Source: Myxococcus sp. CA023
GTDB taxonomy: Bacteria; Myxococcota; Myxococcia; Myxococcales; Myxococcaceae
Direction: 5' to 3'
NCBI RefSeq assembly: GCF_010998615.1
Contig: NZ_JAAEAH010000034.1
Location: 24,360 to 88,359 of the forward strand
DNA length: 64,000 nt
Below, piece after piece: positions 20,751-29,563 of the stretch (the first letter of the stretch is position 1; each line of letters begins with the position of its first letter). Below the pieces are notes generated by a model. It had not been told where the DNA came from and ran no database searches. It was given only the letters and a program-made list of their open reading frames with translations. The position numbers and the translations under genes are program-made.

Positions 20751-21634
20751 GAAATGGCTCCCCGGTTCTCCGCGAGCGCCCGCAGGTACTGGCCGTAGTC
20801 GTTCTTGAGCATGGGCTCGGCCAGCGTCAGCAGTTGCTGCGCGCCGATGTACCCCATGCGGAACGCAATCTCCTCCGGGCACGCCACCTTGAGGCCCTGG
20901 CGGCGCTCGATGATTTCGATGAAGTTCGACGCCTGCATCAGCGACTCGTGCGTGCCGGTGTCCAGCCACGCATAGCCACGCCCCATGAGCTCCACGTCGA
21001 GCTGGCCGCGTCGCAGGTACTCAGCGTTGACGTCGGTAATCTCCAGCTCGCCCCGCTTGCTCGGCTTGAGGTCCGCGGCGATGTCCAGCACCTGGTTGTC
21101 GTAGAAGTACAGCCCGGTGACGGCGTAGTTGGACTTCGGCTTCAGCGGCTTCTCCTCCAGGCTCACCGCGCGGTTCTTCGCGTCCAGCTCCACCACGCCG
21201 TAACGCTCCGGGTCCTTCACGTAGTACCCGAACACCGTCGCGCCCGAGGTACGCGACGCCGCGCGCTTCACCAGCTCGCTCAGGCCGTGGCCGTAGAAGA
21301 TGTTGTCGCCCAGCACCAGCGACACGCTGTCAGCGCCCACGAAGTCCCGTCCGATGACGAAGGCCTGGGCCAGGCCCTCTGGCCTGGGCTGCTCCGCGTA
21401 GGTGAAGCGCATGCCCCACTGCTCGCCGCTGCCCAGCAGCTCGTGGAAGCGCGGGAGGTCCTGCGGCGTGGAGATGACCAACACGTCCCGGATGCCCGCG
21501 AGCATCAGCGTGCTCAGCGGGTAGTAGATCATCGGCTTGTCGTGCACGGGCAGCAGCTGCTTGCTGACCACGCGCGTCAGTGGGTACAGCCGTGTCCCCG
21601 AGCCACCGGCGAGGATGATGCCTTTCATGTCCAC
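20747..21634 (-). CDS. rfbA: glucose-1-phosphate thymidylyltransferase
   Basis: A 295-residue RmlA. ATG 21634 (MDMKG) or ATG 21628 (MKG) could start it. Motifs: [16 protein letters not shown] nucleotide-binding loop, [27 protein letters not shown] with the metal-binding Asp, GVVELD and [23 protein letters not shown], and [16 protein letters not shown]. It condenses dTTP with glucose-1-phosphate to dTDP-glucose and is usually feedback-inhibited by dTDP-rhamnose. It lies 9 bp after rfbD and is translationally coupled to rfbC. Confidence 0.97.
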   Translation of the reverse strand: MDMKGIILAGGSGTRLYPLTRVVSKQLLPVHDKPMIYYPLSTLMLAGIRDVLVISTPQDLPRFHELLGSGEQWGMRFTYAEQPRPEGLAQAFVIGRDFVGADSVSLVLGDNIFYGHGLSELVKRAASRTSGATVFGYYVKDPERYGVVELDAKNRAVSLEEKPLKPKSNYAVTGLYFYDNQVLDIAADLKPSKRGELEITDVNAEYLRRGQLDVELMGRGYAWLDTGTHESLMQASNFIEIIERRQGLKVACPEEIAFRMGYIGAQQLLTLAEPMLKNDYGQYLRALAENRGAIS

Positions 21635-21643
21635 CTCGGCACG

Positions 21644-22546
21644 TCAGTGTCCCCGAGCCGCGAGCCAGGTCGCGTGGAAGCGCGACAAGGACTCCGCGAG
21701 CGCCAAGGGAGGAACGGAAAGTTCGGCGCGGACCTTATCGGTGCGCAGACCACTCTTGAGCGGGCGGGGGCTGGCGAGCTTCAGCTCCGCCATGCGGGTG
21801 GGGACGATGAGCCTCGCATCGAACCCGAACACCTCGCACAGCGCGCGGCCAAAGCCCACCCTGTCGATGACCGTTCCGCCGCAAGTGTTCCACACGCCAC
21901 CCAGCCGCCGCGTCCCCAGCTCCACCAGCATGGCGGCCACGTTGTCCGCGAAGCTGGGCGACACAATCTGGTCCTCGAAGAGGCGCACCTGCTGCCCCTT
22001 CTCCAGCGCCGTCACCAGCCAGGCACCGAAGTTGAGCCGGCCCGCCACCGGAGGCCAGCCATACACCACGGCGGTGCGAGCAATGGCGCAGCCGGGCGCG
22101 AGCACGCGCGCGGCCTGCTCCCCCATGTGCTTCGTCACTGAGTACACACCGCGAGGATTCGGAATCGCGTCCTCGGAATAGGGCCCGGTCTCGCCGTCGA
22201 AGACGTAGTCCGTGGACACGTGCACCAGGTGCGCACCGGCCTTGCGAGCACTCCGCGCCACGGCGGCGGCCGCGGTGACATTCCCCGCGTAGGCTGCCTC
22301 CGGGTCCTTCTCGCAGGCATCCACCTCCGTCATGGAGGCACAGTGGATGACCACCTCGGGCGCGGCGGTCTCCACCGCGGCGGAGACGTCCGCCTCGCGC
22401 GTGAGGTCCACGCTCGCGTAGCCATACTCTCCGCCCGTGCGCCGGGCACCGCGGCCCAGGCCCACCACCTGGTGCCCGCCCTGGTGGAGCAAGGAACACA
22501 CGCGGCTGCCCACCAACCCGTTGGACCCCGTGACGAGGAAGCGCAT
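21644..22546 (-). CDS. rfbD: dTDP-4-dehydrorhamnose reductase (RmlD-type SDR)
   Basis: A 300-residue extended short-chain dehydrogenase. The Rossmann loop is VTGSNGLVGSRV at the N terminus and the catalytic pair is in GVYSVTKHMGE (YxxxK). HVSTDYVFDGETGPYSE is the RmlD substrate-site signature and TAVVYGW follows. It reduces dTDP-4-keto-L-rhamnose to dTDP-L-rhamnose, the last step. It shares no overlap with rfbB (3-bp gap). A methionine-adenosyltransferase beta-subunit-like SDR is the only real alternative, but the operon settles it. Confidence 0.92.
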   Translation of the reverse strand: MRFLVTGSNGLVGSRVCSLLHQGGHQVVGLGRGARRTGGEYGYASVDLTREADVSAAVETAAPEVVIHCASMTEVDACEKDPEAAYAGNVTAAAAVARSARKAGAHLVHVSTDYVFDGETGPYSEDAIPNPRGVYSVTKHMGEQAARVLAPGCAIARTAVVYGWPPVAGRLNFGAWLVTALEKGQQVRLFEDQIVSPSFADNVAAMLVELGTRRLGGVWNTCGGTVIDRVGFGRALCEVFGFDARLIVPTRMAELKLASPRPLKSGLRTDKVRAELSVPPLALAESLSRFHATWLAARGH

Positions 22547-22549
22547 GGC

Positions 22550-23575
22550 TCAGGCCCTCCCCTGCAGGCGCGTGCGATACTGCGTTTCGAAGTACTGGCG
22601 ATAGGCGCCACTCGTGACGCGCTGCCACCACGCAGGGTGGTCCACGAACCAGCGCACCGTCTCCGCCAGGCCCTGCTCGAAGGTGTGCGCGGGCGTCCAG
22701 CCCAGCTCCGCGCGAATCTTCGACGGGTCGATGGCGTAGCGCCGGTCATGCCCCGGCCGGTCCTTCACGTACTGGATGAGCGACTCCGGCTTGCCCACGA
22801 GGCCCAGAATCGCCTTCACGATGTCGATGTTCCGCCGCTCCGCCCCGCCGCCGATGTTGTAGACCTCGCCGGCCCGGCCCTTCTCCAGCGCCAACAGCAG
22901 CGCATGGCAGTGGTCCTCCACGTGGAGCCAGTCGCGCACATTGCCGCCGTCGCCGTACACCGGCAGCGGCTTGTCGTGCAGGGCGTTCACCACCATCAAC
23001 GGAATCAACTTCTCCGGGAACTGGTAGCGGCCGTAGTTGTTGGAGCAGCGCGTGACGACGACGTCCAGGTTGAACGTGTGGTGATACGCGAGCGCCACCA
23101 GGTCGGAGCTCGTCTTGCTGGCCGAGTACGGGCTGGAGGGCTGCAACGGCGAGGACTCGGTGAAGGCGCCCGTGGGCCCCAGCGAGCCGTAGACCTCGTC
23201 GGTGGACACCATGAGGAAGCGCTTCACGCCGCGGGCGCGGCTGGCCTCCAGGAGCTGCTGGGTGCCCAGCACGTTGGTGGTGACGAACACCTCCGGCCCG
23301 AGGATGGAGCGGTCGACGTGGCTCTCCGCCGCCAGGTGCATCACCGCGTCGATGGCGTGCACGGACATCAGGTGCTCCACCAGCTCGCGATTGCCGATGT
23401 CGCCCCGGATGAAGACGTGCTGGGGGTCGCCCTCCAGCTCGGACAGGCTCTCCAGGTTGCCGGCGTACGTGAGCTTGTCGAGGTTGACCACCGTCCAGGC
23501 AGGCCGCTCGCGGCGCAGATACTTCACGAGGTTGGACCCGATGAAGCCACAGCCACCTGTCACCAGTACGTTCAT
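22550..23575 (-). CDS. rfbB: dTDP-glucose 4,6-dehydratase
   Basis: A 341-residue RmlB starting at ATG 23575. NAD-binding GGCGFIGSNLVKYL, catalytic STDEVYGSLG, the YxxxK motif in SPYSASKTSSDLV, and TRCSNNYGRYQFPEKLIPL are all as in the family; DRPGHDRRYAID is the C-terminal nucleotide-sugar site. It converts dTDP-glucose to dTDP-4-keto-6-deoxyglucose. It is the first gene of the operon rfbB-rfbD-rfbA-rfbC-MFS and has a plausible promoter at 23611-23639. Confidence 0.98.
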   Translation of the reverse strand: MNVLVTGGCGFIGSNLVKYLRRERPAWTVVNLDKLTYAGNLESLSELEGDPQHVFIRGDIGNRELVEHLMSVHAIDAVMHLAAESHVDRSILGPEVFVTTNVLGTQQLLEASRARGVKRFLMVSTDEVYGSLGPTGAFTESSPLQPSSPYSASKTSSDLVALAYHHTFNLDVVVTRCSNNYGRYQFPEKLIPLMVVNALHDKPLPVYGDGGNVRDWLHVEDHCHALLLALEKGRAGEVYNIGGGAERRNIDIVKAILGLVGKPESLIQYVKDRPGHDRRYAIDPSKIRAELGWTPAHTFEQGLAETVRWFVDHPAWWQRVTSGAYRQYFETQYRTRLQGRA

Positions 23576-23610
23576 TGTCCCGTGGACCTCATGCGCTCGG
23601 AGCGAGCGCC

Positions 23611-23639
23611 TGCGTATCGAAGGGGTCCACGACCGTCAA
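23611..23639 (-). promoter_or_regulatory. candidate promoter of the rfb operon
   Basis: On the minus strand TTGACG (23634-23639) and TACGCA (23611-23616) are 17 bp apart. The start point would be about 30 bp upstream of the rfbB ATG (23575). The -35 box is a good match and the -10 box a moderate match to the vegetative sigma-factor consensus. Confidence 0.5.
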
Positions 23640-23695
23640 GGCGCGAGGGAGGCCAGGCTTGTGGGCGGCCCTGCACGGCGGTAAGGGAGCCGGTC

Positions 23696-25336
23696 GTGAG
23701 CATACCGCGCCCCCCTCCCCGCCGGACCGGGCTTCCCGCCATCCATCAGGTGCTCCCTCGGCTCGCCTGGGGCGACGCCGTGGGCAATCAGGTGCGCTAT
23801 CTCCAGGGCCTGCTGCGCCGCTGGGGACATGCCTCCGAAATCTACGCCGAGGCCTGGGACGACGCCTGCAAGGACCAGGTCCGCCCGATGCGCGACTACG
23901 CGCGGGAAGCGGACCGCGACACCGTCCTGCTGGTGCATCACAGCTTCGAGTCGCGGCTGGTGCCACGCATCGCGAAGAGCCCAGGCCGCAAGGTGCTCGT
24001 CTACCACAACGTGACGCCCGCGAGGCTGTTCGAGGGCTTCGAGCGGAAAGTGGCCGCCGCGTGTGACGCCGCTCGGGATGAACTGCTGGCGCTGCGTCCC
24101 CACGTCGAAGCGGCCTTCGCCTACTCGCGCTTCAGCGCCGAGGAGTTGGTGGCCGCGGGCTACCCGAACGTCGCGGTGCTGCCCTTCGCCATCGACTGGG
24201 CGGCGTTCGACACGGCGACAGACCCGGCGCTCCAGGCCGAGCTGGACGACGGCATGTCCAACATCCTCTTCGTGGGCCGCGCGGTGCCCAGCAAGAAGGT
24301 GGATGACGTGCTGCGCGTCTTCACCGCGTACCAGCGGCTCTACCAGCCCCGCAGCCGGCTCGTCGTCGCGGGCTACCTGCACCGGGATGGGGCCTACGGC
24401 GCCTATCTGCACGGATTGAAGGACGTGCTGGGCGCCGAGCAGGTCCGCTTCCTGGGACGCGTCAGCGCCGCGCAGCTCTCCGCCTGCTTCGCCACGGCGT
24501 CCGCATACCTCTCCATGAGCCGCCACGAGGGCTTCGGCGTGCCGCTGCTGGAAGCCATGTACCGGGGCGTTCCCGTGGTGGCCTACGGCGCCGCCGCCGT
24601 GCCGGAGACGATGGGCGGCGCGGGGCTCGCCACGCGCTCGGACGAGCCTCGCGAGGTCGCGAAGCTGCTCGCCGTGCTGGACCGCAACGCCGGGCTGCGC
24701 GCGCAGGTCATCACCGCGCAACGTGAACGCATCGCCGAGCTGTCACAGGAGGCCGTCGCCGAACAGGTCCGCGTGGCCTTCGAAGGCATCTGCTCCGGTA
24801 CGGCGCCGCAGCGCCCGGTGGCCACGGCGCCGGCAGCCACCGTGGAACTCGTCTGCCCAGGCTTCACCGTACGGCCCGAGGAGCCAGCCTCGCGTCTGGC
24901 CCGCCGGTTGGCGGAGCACCTGCCAGGTGCCCGGGTGCTTGCCCTGCGCCCGTGGGGTGAAGACGCGGCCCTGACGCCGGAACCCATCAGCGACGAGGGG
25001 GTCGCGGTGACGCACTTCACGCCGGACCAACCGGTGGACTCAAATCCCAGGACGGCCCTACCGGGGTCCTCCGCGCTGGAGACGGCGGTGCGGGCTTCGA
25101 GCGCGCCCGTGGTGCTGCTGAGCGCGGACACGGTGTCAGCGCAAACACTGCTGCCCCATGTCTCGGCGCGAGCCTGGGGCGTCTGTGAACCTGCCAGCCA
25201 GCCGGCCCTGCTCGCATCCGCCCGGGAGCACCTGGGTGACAGGTTGGTGGTGGAGGAGCCGGCTCACGTCGAGACGGCGCTGCAGGCACTGCTCACGACG
25301 CTGGCTACAACGGGAGTCTTCCCACGTGCGACCTGA
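23696..25336 (+). CDS. family GT4 glycosyltransferase
   Basis: A 546-residue protein. GTG 23696 is chosen because AAGGGAG lies 7 bp upstream and because the conserved part starts soon after (LPAIHQVLPRLAWGDAVGNQ). Residues ~10-200 are the acceptor half with KVLVYHNVTPARLFEGF. Residues ~200-370 are the donor half of the GT-B fold: NILFVGRAVPSKKVDDVL and the EX7E motif in SRHEGFGVPLLEAMYRGVPVVAY. The last ~150 residues are an Ala/Pro-rich extension of unknown role. It probably adds a sugar to the lipid-linked O-antigen intermediate; donor unknown. Divergent from rfbB and overlapping the next gene by 11 bp. Confidence 0.9.
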   Translation: MSIPRPPPRRTGLPAIHQVLPRLAWGDAVGNQVRYLQGLLRRWGHASEIYAEAWDDACKDQVRPMRDYAREADRDTVLLVHHSFESRLVPRIAKSPGRKVLVYHNVTPARLFEGFERKVAAACDAARDELLALRPHVEAAFAYSRFSAEELVAAGYPNVAVLPFAIDWAAFDTATDPALQAELDDGMSNILFVGRAVPSKKVDDVLRVFTAYQRLYQPRSRLVVAGYLHRDGAYGAYLHGLKDVLGAEQVRFLGRVSAAQLSACFATASAYLSMSRHEGFGVPLLEAMYRGVPVVAYGAAAVPETMGGAGLATRSDEPREVAKLLAVLDRNAGLRAQVITAQRERIAELSQEAVAEQVRVAFEGICSGTAPQRPVATAPAATVELVCPGFTVRPEEPASRLARRLAEHLPGARVLALRPWGEDAALTPEPISDEGVAVTHFTPDQPVDSNPRTALPGSSALETAVRASSAPVVLLSADTVSAQTLLPHVSARAWGVCEPASQPALLASAREHLGDRLVVEEPAHVETALQALLTTLATTGVFPRAT

Positions 25337-25847
25337 AGACCTCATCACGCGCAGCCCCACTGCCGAAGCCGTGGCGCGCGAAACGCAGCAACTGCCCACG
25401 CCCTCCCATGAAGCCCAGGATGCGCTTCGCCAGACACTGGAGGCGGCGGCTCGTCCACCCACACCCGCCCCCTGGCCCGCGCTGCTCCAGGAGGCGCGTG
25501 GGAAGATGGACAGCCGCTACGCGGAACCGGCGACCTCCCACCGGGGAGGCCTCACGGGCACCGCGCTCGTCCTGGCCAAGCGAGCCTTCCGACTCACCTT
25601 CCAGCCCTTCATCAACGAAGTGCTGCGCAAGCAGGTGGAGTTCAACGAGTCCATCCTCGACGCGCTGGCCACCCTGCACGACGTGCAGCGCGAACAGGCG
25701 CGTGCCCAGGCCGCATGGCGCAAGGAGTTGGAGCGCAGGCTGGCGATGCTCGAAGCCACGGGCACCCCCACCGAGCCCGTCAAGACGGAGCAGCAGGCGC
25801 CCACGCCTGCCGCGTCCTCCAAGCGGACACGCAAGCGAGGCCGGTGA
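25326..25847 (+). CDS. small glycosyltransferase-associated protein carrying motif A
   Basis: A 173-residue protein. The probable start is GTG 25326, inside the end of the preceding transferase gene; upstream codons in this frame shadow that gene. Residues ~78-118 hold the pattern AKRAFRLTFQPF then NEVLRKQVEFNESILDAL, which recurs three times in the N-terminal part of WbgA in this window (motif A in the findings). A helical, probably coiled-coil stretch follows (REQARAQAAWRKELERRLAML), and a basic tail SSKRTRKRGR ends it. There is no enzyme motif, signal peptide or clear membrane helix. It may be a detached adaptor or membrane-association module working with the transferase it is coupled to. 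No named family recognised. Confidence 0.7.
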   Translation: MRPEDLITRSPTAEAVARETQQLPTPSHEAQDALRQTLEAAARPPTPAPWPALLQEARGKMDSRYAEPATSHRGGLTGTALVLAKRAFRLTFQPFINEVLRKQVEFNESILDALATLHDVQREQARAQAAWRKELERRLAMLEATGTPTEPVKTEQQAPTPAASSKRTRKRGR

Positions 25848-25959
25848 CGACCAGGGCTCGGGACCTCGACACGTCATCCTCGTGAACCCGCGTCCCGCAG
25901 GAGGATGCGCGAAAGCCTCCGGCCTCGACCTGCCATGAGCATGTGACTCAGGGGCAGCG

Positions 25960-28212
25960 TTGAGGCTGGCGGCCGTTCGGGTGTATTCCCCATCCGTTCG
26001 ACGCTTTCCTCTGTCCAGGGTCCGGTCCTTGCGCATCTGCCTCGTCTCCAAAGAACTCGCCCCCTTCGACAGGGGCGACATCGCGACCTACGTGGCAACC
26101 ATGAGCCGGGCGCTTGCGGAGGCCGGACATGAGGTCCATGTCTTGACGGCGGCGCATGCCGACTGGCAGCGGGCCGTGTCCTACCTTCCCGGCGTGCACC
26201 TGCACGCCGTGGATGAGCGAGAGGTGGACTTCAAGGGTGCGTTTCCACACGCACCACTTCGCCATGCGTGGTCGGCGTACAGAAGCCTGCTGGAACTCAA
26301 CGCGCGTCATCCCTTCGACGTCATCGAGTTCCCCGACGACGCAGGCGAGGGCTATTTCGCGATGCGCGCCCGGCGGACGCTGGGGCACTTCGAGCCAGCG
26401 GTCCTCGCGGTGCGCTTGCACGACTCCACCCACGACCGCCTGCTGCTCAACAGGGTGGCCACGCTCGACATGGACACCGCCCAGCGCGAGCACATGGAGG
26501 ACACGTCCATCCGTGAAGCGGACCTCGTGCTGTCTCCCTCCGGGCCAGCCATCGAGCGAGTCCGCACCAGGCTGGAGCTGAAGCGCACCGGCGTCGTCAT
26601 TCCGCCTCCGTTCGCGGCATTCCGGGAGCACCGCTCCTCCCCTCGCTCCCGCGAAGGACTGCCCCAGGTGCTGTACGTCGGAGACCTGGAGTACCGAAAA
26701 GGCGTGCATCTTCTCGTCGAAGCCATGCAGGTGCTCTTCGAGCAAGGAGTCGTCGCGGAGGTCCGGCTCATCGGGGATGACACGCGCACCGGCCCGTTCG
26801 GCCGCTCCCTGCGACAGTGGTTGGACCAGCGCATCGCCCCCGCATGGCGAAACAGGTTCCACTTCACACCTCCGCGCGAGGAGGCAGACCTCGCCTCGGC
26901 GCTCGCCGAAGCAACGGTGTGTTGCATCCCCTCTCGCTGGGAGCACTTCTCCCACGTGTGCATGGAAGCCATGTCCGCTGGAGCGCTCGTGGTGGGCAGC
27001 GATGGAGGGGGCAACGCCGAGCTCATCGAGGACGGCCAGAGCGGCTTGCTGTTCCGGAGCGACGATGCTTCGCGGCTTGCCCGCGCGCTCGAGCGAGCCC
27101 TGTCCACACCGGCGCTCCAAGACGCCGTCCGGCAGACGGCGCCAGCCCGTATCGCGTCCTATTGCGCCCCCGCCAGCATCGTCCGCCAGTTCGAAGCGGC
27201 AGTGGCGGATGCCCGGCGCCATCGTCACGTGGGCCCCATCAGCGCCGCGCCCAGGAAGAAGGACTCGGCCACGCCCTACGTGTCCATCCTCGTGCCCTAC
27301 TACAACATGGGGCGCTACCTCCCCGAGACGCTGCGGTCCATTCGCGCCCAGACCTTCACGGACTACGAAATCATCCTCGTGGATGACGGCTCGACGGACT
27401 TGGAGAGCCGAGCCGTGCTGGAGACACTCCACGCGCCAGACCTCCACATCCTCCGCCAGCCCAACGGAGGGCTCAGCTCGGCCAGGAACGCCGGTCTGCG
27501 CGCGGCACGGGGCCGGTATGTCCTCCCGCTGGACCCGGACGACCTCATCCAGCCCACCTTCCTGGAGAAAGCCGTCGCGGTGATGGACAGCACACCCGGG
27601 CTGGCCTACGTCACGTCACTCGTCTCCTATTTCGTCGAGACGCCGGACCAGCCCGTGGGCGGATGGATTCCCTGGGGCACCGAGCGTGACGCACTCCTCG
27701 CGGAGAACGTGGCATCCACCTGCACCGCGCTGATGGAGCGACAGCGCATCGAAGAAATCGGCGGCTACGACGAGTGGCTCACGGCCTATGAAGACTGGGA
27801 CGTCTTCTGCTCCCTGGCAGAGCGAGGGCTCGTGGGCTCCGTCATCCCGGAACCACTCTTCCTGTACCGGCTGCGTCCGGACTCGATGACCCGCAGCATG
27901 CGAGTGAACGACCGTCATGCGCAGATGGCCTACCTGTGCCAGAAGCACCCTGCGTTGCCGCTCCACCCGGAGCGCGCACTCCGCATGCAGCTCGGCCGGG
28001 CCCACAGGCAGGAACTCCGTCTGCGCGCGACAGGCGCGGCCTCCCCACCGCTCCTGAATCGCTTCGCCGACAAGATGAACGCCACGCTCAAGCGGTTCGA
28101 CTTCGCCCATGCCACCTTGAGGCGCGCCGCGATCTGGGTCGCGGGAGCAGACGACGACTCCCGCCCACTGCGTCATCAGGTCATGGAGCGGTTCTTCAGA
28201 CGCCGCAATTGA
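25960..28212 (+). CDS. bifunctional glycosyltransferase, GT4 fused to GT2
   Basis: A 750-residue protein with two catalytic modules. Start is uncertain: TTG 25960, GTG 25981 or TTG 26029; the conserved part begins at LRICLVSKELAPFDRGDIATY. Residues ~25-410 are a GT4 (GT-B) domain with VLYVGDLEYRKGVHLLVEAM and EX7E in WEHFSHVCMEAMSAG. Residues ~435-660 are a GT2 (GT-A) domain: SILVPYYNMGRYLPETLRSI, ILVDDGSTD, SSARNAGLRAARG and the DxD-type LDPDDL. The C terminus carries motif B (near residues 698-729, DKMNATLKRFDFAH), also found twice in the 31782-34124 protein. Two linkages could be made by one polypeptide. Upstream gap of 112 bp; convergent with the DUF2304-GT2 gene. Confidence 0.88.
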   Translation: MRLAAVRVYSPSVRRFPLSRVRSLRICLVSKELAPFDRGDIATYVATMSRALAEAGHEVHVLTAAHADWQRAVSYLPGVHLHAVDEREVDFKGAFPHAPLRHAWSAYRSLLELNARHPFDVIEFPDDAGEGYFAMRARRTLGHFEPAVLAVRLHDSTHDRLLLNRVATLDMDTAQREHMEDTSIREADLVLSPSGPAIERVRTRLELKRTGVVIPPPFAAFREHRSSPRSREGLPQVLYVGDLEYRKGVHLLVEAMQVLFEQGVVAEVRLIGDDTRTGPFGRSLRQWLDQRIAPAWRNRFHFTPPREEADLASALAEATVCCIPSRWEHFSHVCMEAMSAGALVVGSDGGGNAELIEDGQSGLLFRSDDASRLARALERALSTPALQDAVRQTAPARIASYCAPASIVRQFEAAVADARRHRHVGPISAAPRKKDSATPYVSILVPYYNMGRYLPETLRSIRAQTFTDYEIILVDDGSTDLESRAVLETLHAPDLHILRQPNGGLSSARNAGLRAARGRYVLPLDPDDLIQPTFLEKAVAVMDSTPGLAYVTSLVSYFVETPDQPVGGWIPWGTERDALLAENVASTCTALMERQRIEEIGGYDEWLTAYEDWDVFCSLAERGLVGSVIPEPLFLYRLRPDSMTRSMRVNDRHAQMAYLCQKHPALPLHPERALRMQLGRAHRQELRLRATGAASPPLLNRFADKMNATLKRFDFAHATLRRAAIWVAGADDDSRPLRHQVMERFFRRRN

Positions 28213-28265
28213 AGCGCCGGCCGCTCCACGCGGCGGAGCAGGCCCATTGACGTGCGCTCCCCCCG

Positions 28266-29459
28266 CTACCCGCCCAACCGCCCCTCCTCTGCCGGTGGAA
28301 GTGAAGCAGGCTCTCGAGGGGTGAGCGACACCATGGGGGTCGCGGCGCCTTCCGCCGTCGGCACGAGAGCGCTCGGCTCCTTGCGAATCAACGAGCGCAG
28401 CCGCAACCCGAACAGGGCGGAAGCCACCTTCGTCATGAACTGGAACCCTTTGAGCCCCGTCAGGCTCGAGGTCCCCGTAGTGCGTGGGCGCATCGCGACC
28501 GCGACCTCTCCGATTCGAAGCCCGGCGAGCGCGACGAGCGCGATGGACTCTGGCTCCGGGTACTCATCCGGCATGAGGCGCAACAACGTGGCCACGGCGC
28601 GAGGCGAGTACACCCTGAAGCCCGATGTCGGGTCTGTCACCTGGGCCCGCTGGCCAAACATCCCCAGCAGCATGCTCACGACGCGACCTCCCACCCAGCG
28701 AAGCGGCGTCGTGCTGACCAACGTGTCCGTGCCTCCCATCGAGACATCGCAGAAACGGGAGCCAATGAGCAGGTCGGTCTGCCCGATCCGCGCCGAGCGA
28801 ACCAGGTCGGGGATGGACTCAACCGGATGTTGTCCGTCGGAGTCACACTGCACGACGTAGCTGGCCTCCAACCGCTGAGCCAGGAGGAACCCCGTCCGCA
28901 GCGCCCCGGACACGCCGATGTTGGTGTGGTGTGTGACGTGGTTTCGTGGAGCCAGCCGCCGTAGCACCCCGGCCGTGCCGTCCACCGACCCATCATTGAC
29001 GATACAGAAATCCAGCTCCCAGTCCGGCGTGGCGCGAGTCAGCGCCGAGAGACGCGGCAGGAGTGTAGGAAGGCTTTCCGACTCGTTGTAGCAAGGGAGA
29101 ACCACCAGCACGCGGGGGCGATCACCTTCGGACGTCGCTGGCGCGTCGGGAAACGTTTGAGCGGCAAGAGCTGACACGACCTGCCCCAGTTGCCGCTGCA
29201 CGCGTGTGCTCTCCGCGTAGTGCGCCAGCATCTGAACGAACAGGAACATGGTGAGCCCAGCCAGGACCATGTTGCTGACCAAACTGATGCCCATCAGTCG
29301 AGCCACGGGCAGCAACCAATCCGGACGGATGGCCGCCACGAGCACGAAGCCACTGGCAAGGAGCCACGTCACGGAATGCCGTGCCGCGAGCCGCGAGCCG
29401 AACTGGGAAATGACCACGAAGAAAAAGCCCACCACCACGGTAATGAATGGCAGCGACAT
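28266..29459 (-). CDS. DUF2304 membrane domain fused to a GT2 (dolichol-phosphate-mannose-synthase-like) glycosyltransferase
   Basis: A 397-residue protein. ATG 29459 starts SLPFITVVVGFFFVVIS; the frame is open further but unlikely to be used. Residues 1-100 are three membrane helices with the layout of DUF2304, a small protein usually encoded next to DPM1-like transferases. Residues ~115-330 are GT2: VLVVLPCYNESESLPTLLPRL, CIVNDGSVDGT, CDSDGQHPVESIPDLV with the DSD metal site, GSRFCD, and VTDPTSGFRVYSPRA typical of polyprenyl-phosphate glycosyltransferases. It probably makes a polyprenyl-phosphate-linked sugar as donor for periplasmic transfer. The divergent neighbour, a large polytopic membrane protein, is a plausible user. 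Confidence 0.88.
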   Translation of the reverse strand: MSLPFITVVVGFFFVVISQFGSRLAARHSVTWLLASGFVLVAAIRPDWLLPVARLMGISLVSNMVLAGLTMFLFVQMLAHYAESTRVQRQLGQVVSALAAQTFPDAPATSEGDRPRVLVVLPCYNESESLPTLLPRLSALTRATPDWELDFCIVNDGSVDGTAGVLRRLAPRNHVTHHTNIGVSGALRTGFLLAQRLEASYVVQCDSDGQHPVESIPDLVRSARIGQTDLLIGSRFCDVSMGGTDTLVSTTPLRWVGGRVVSMLLGMFGQRAQVTDPTSGFRVYSPRAVATLLRLMPDEYPEPESIALVALAGLRIGEVAVAMRPRTTGTSSLTGLKGFQFMTKVASALFGLRLRSLIRKEPSALVPTAEGAATPMVSLTPREPASLPPAEEGRLGG

Positions 29460-29563
29460 TTCGGAGTTCCCACAGCAATGCCCAGACGTTTGAACACGCA
29501 GAGAAGCACTCACACTTCTCAGGTTTGCATTGCCCCCCCCTCCGTACGGTACTCACGCCATCA

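Noticed and set aside
25948..27447. 499-codon minus-strand frame
   Set aside because: Antisense to the GT4 module with intact EX7E motif; no start signal or family features.
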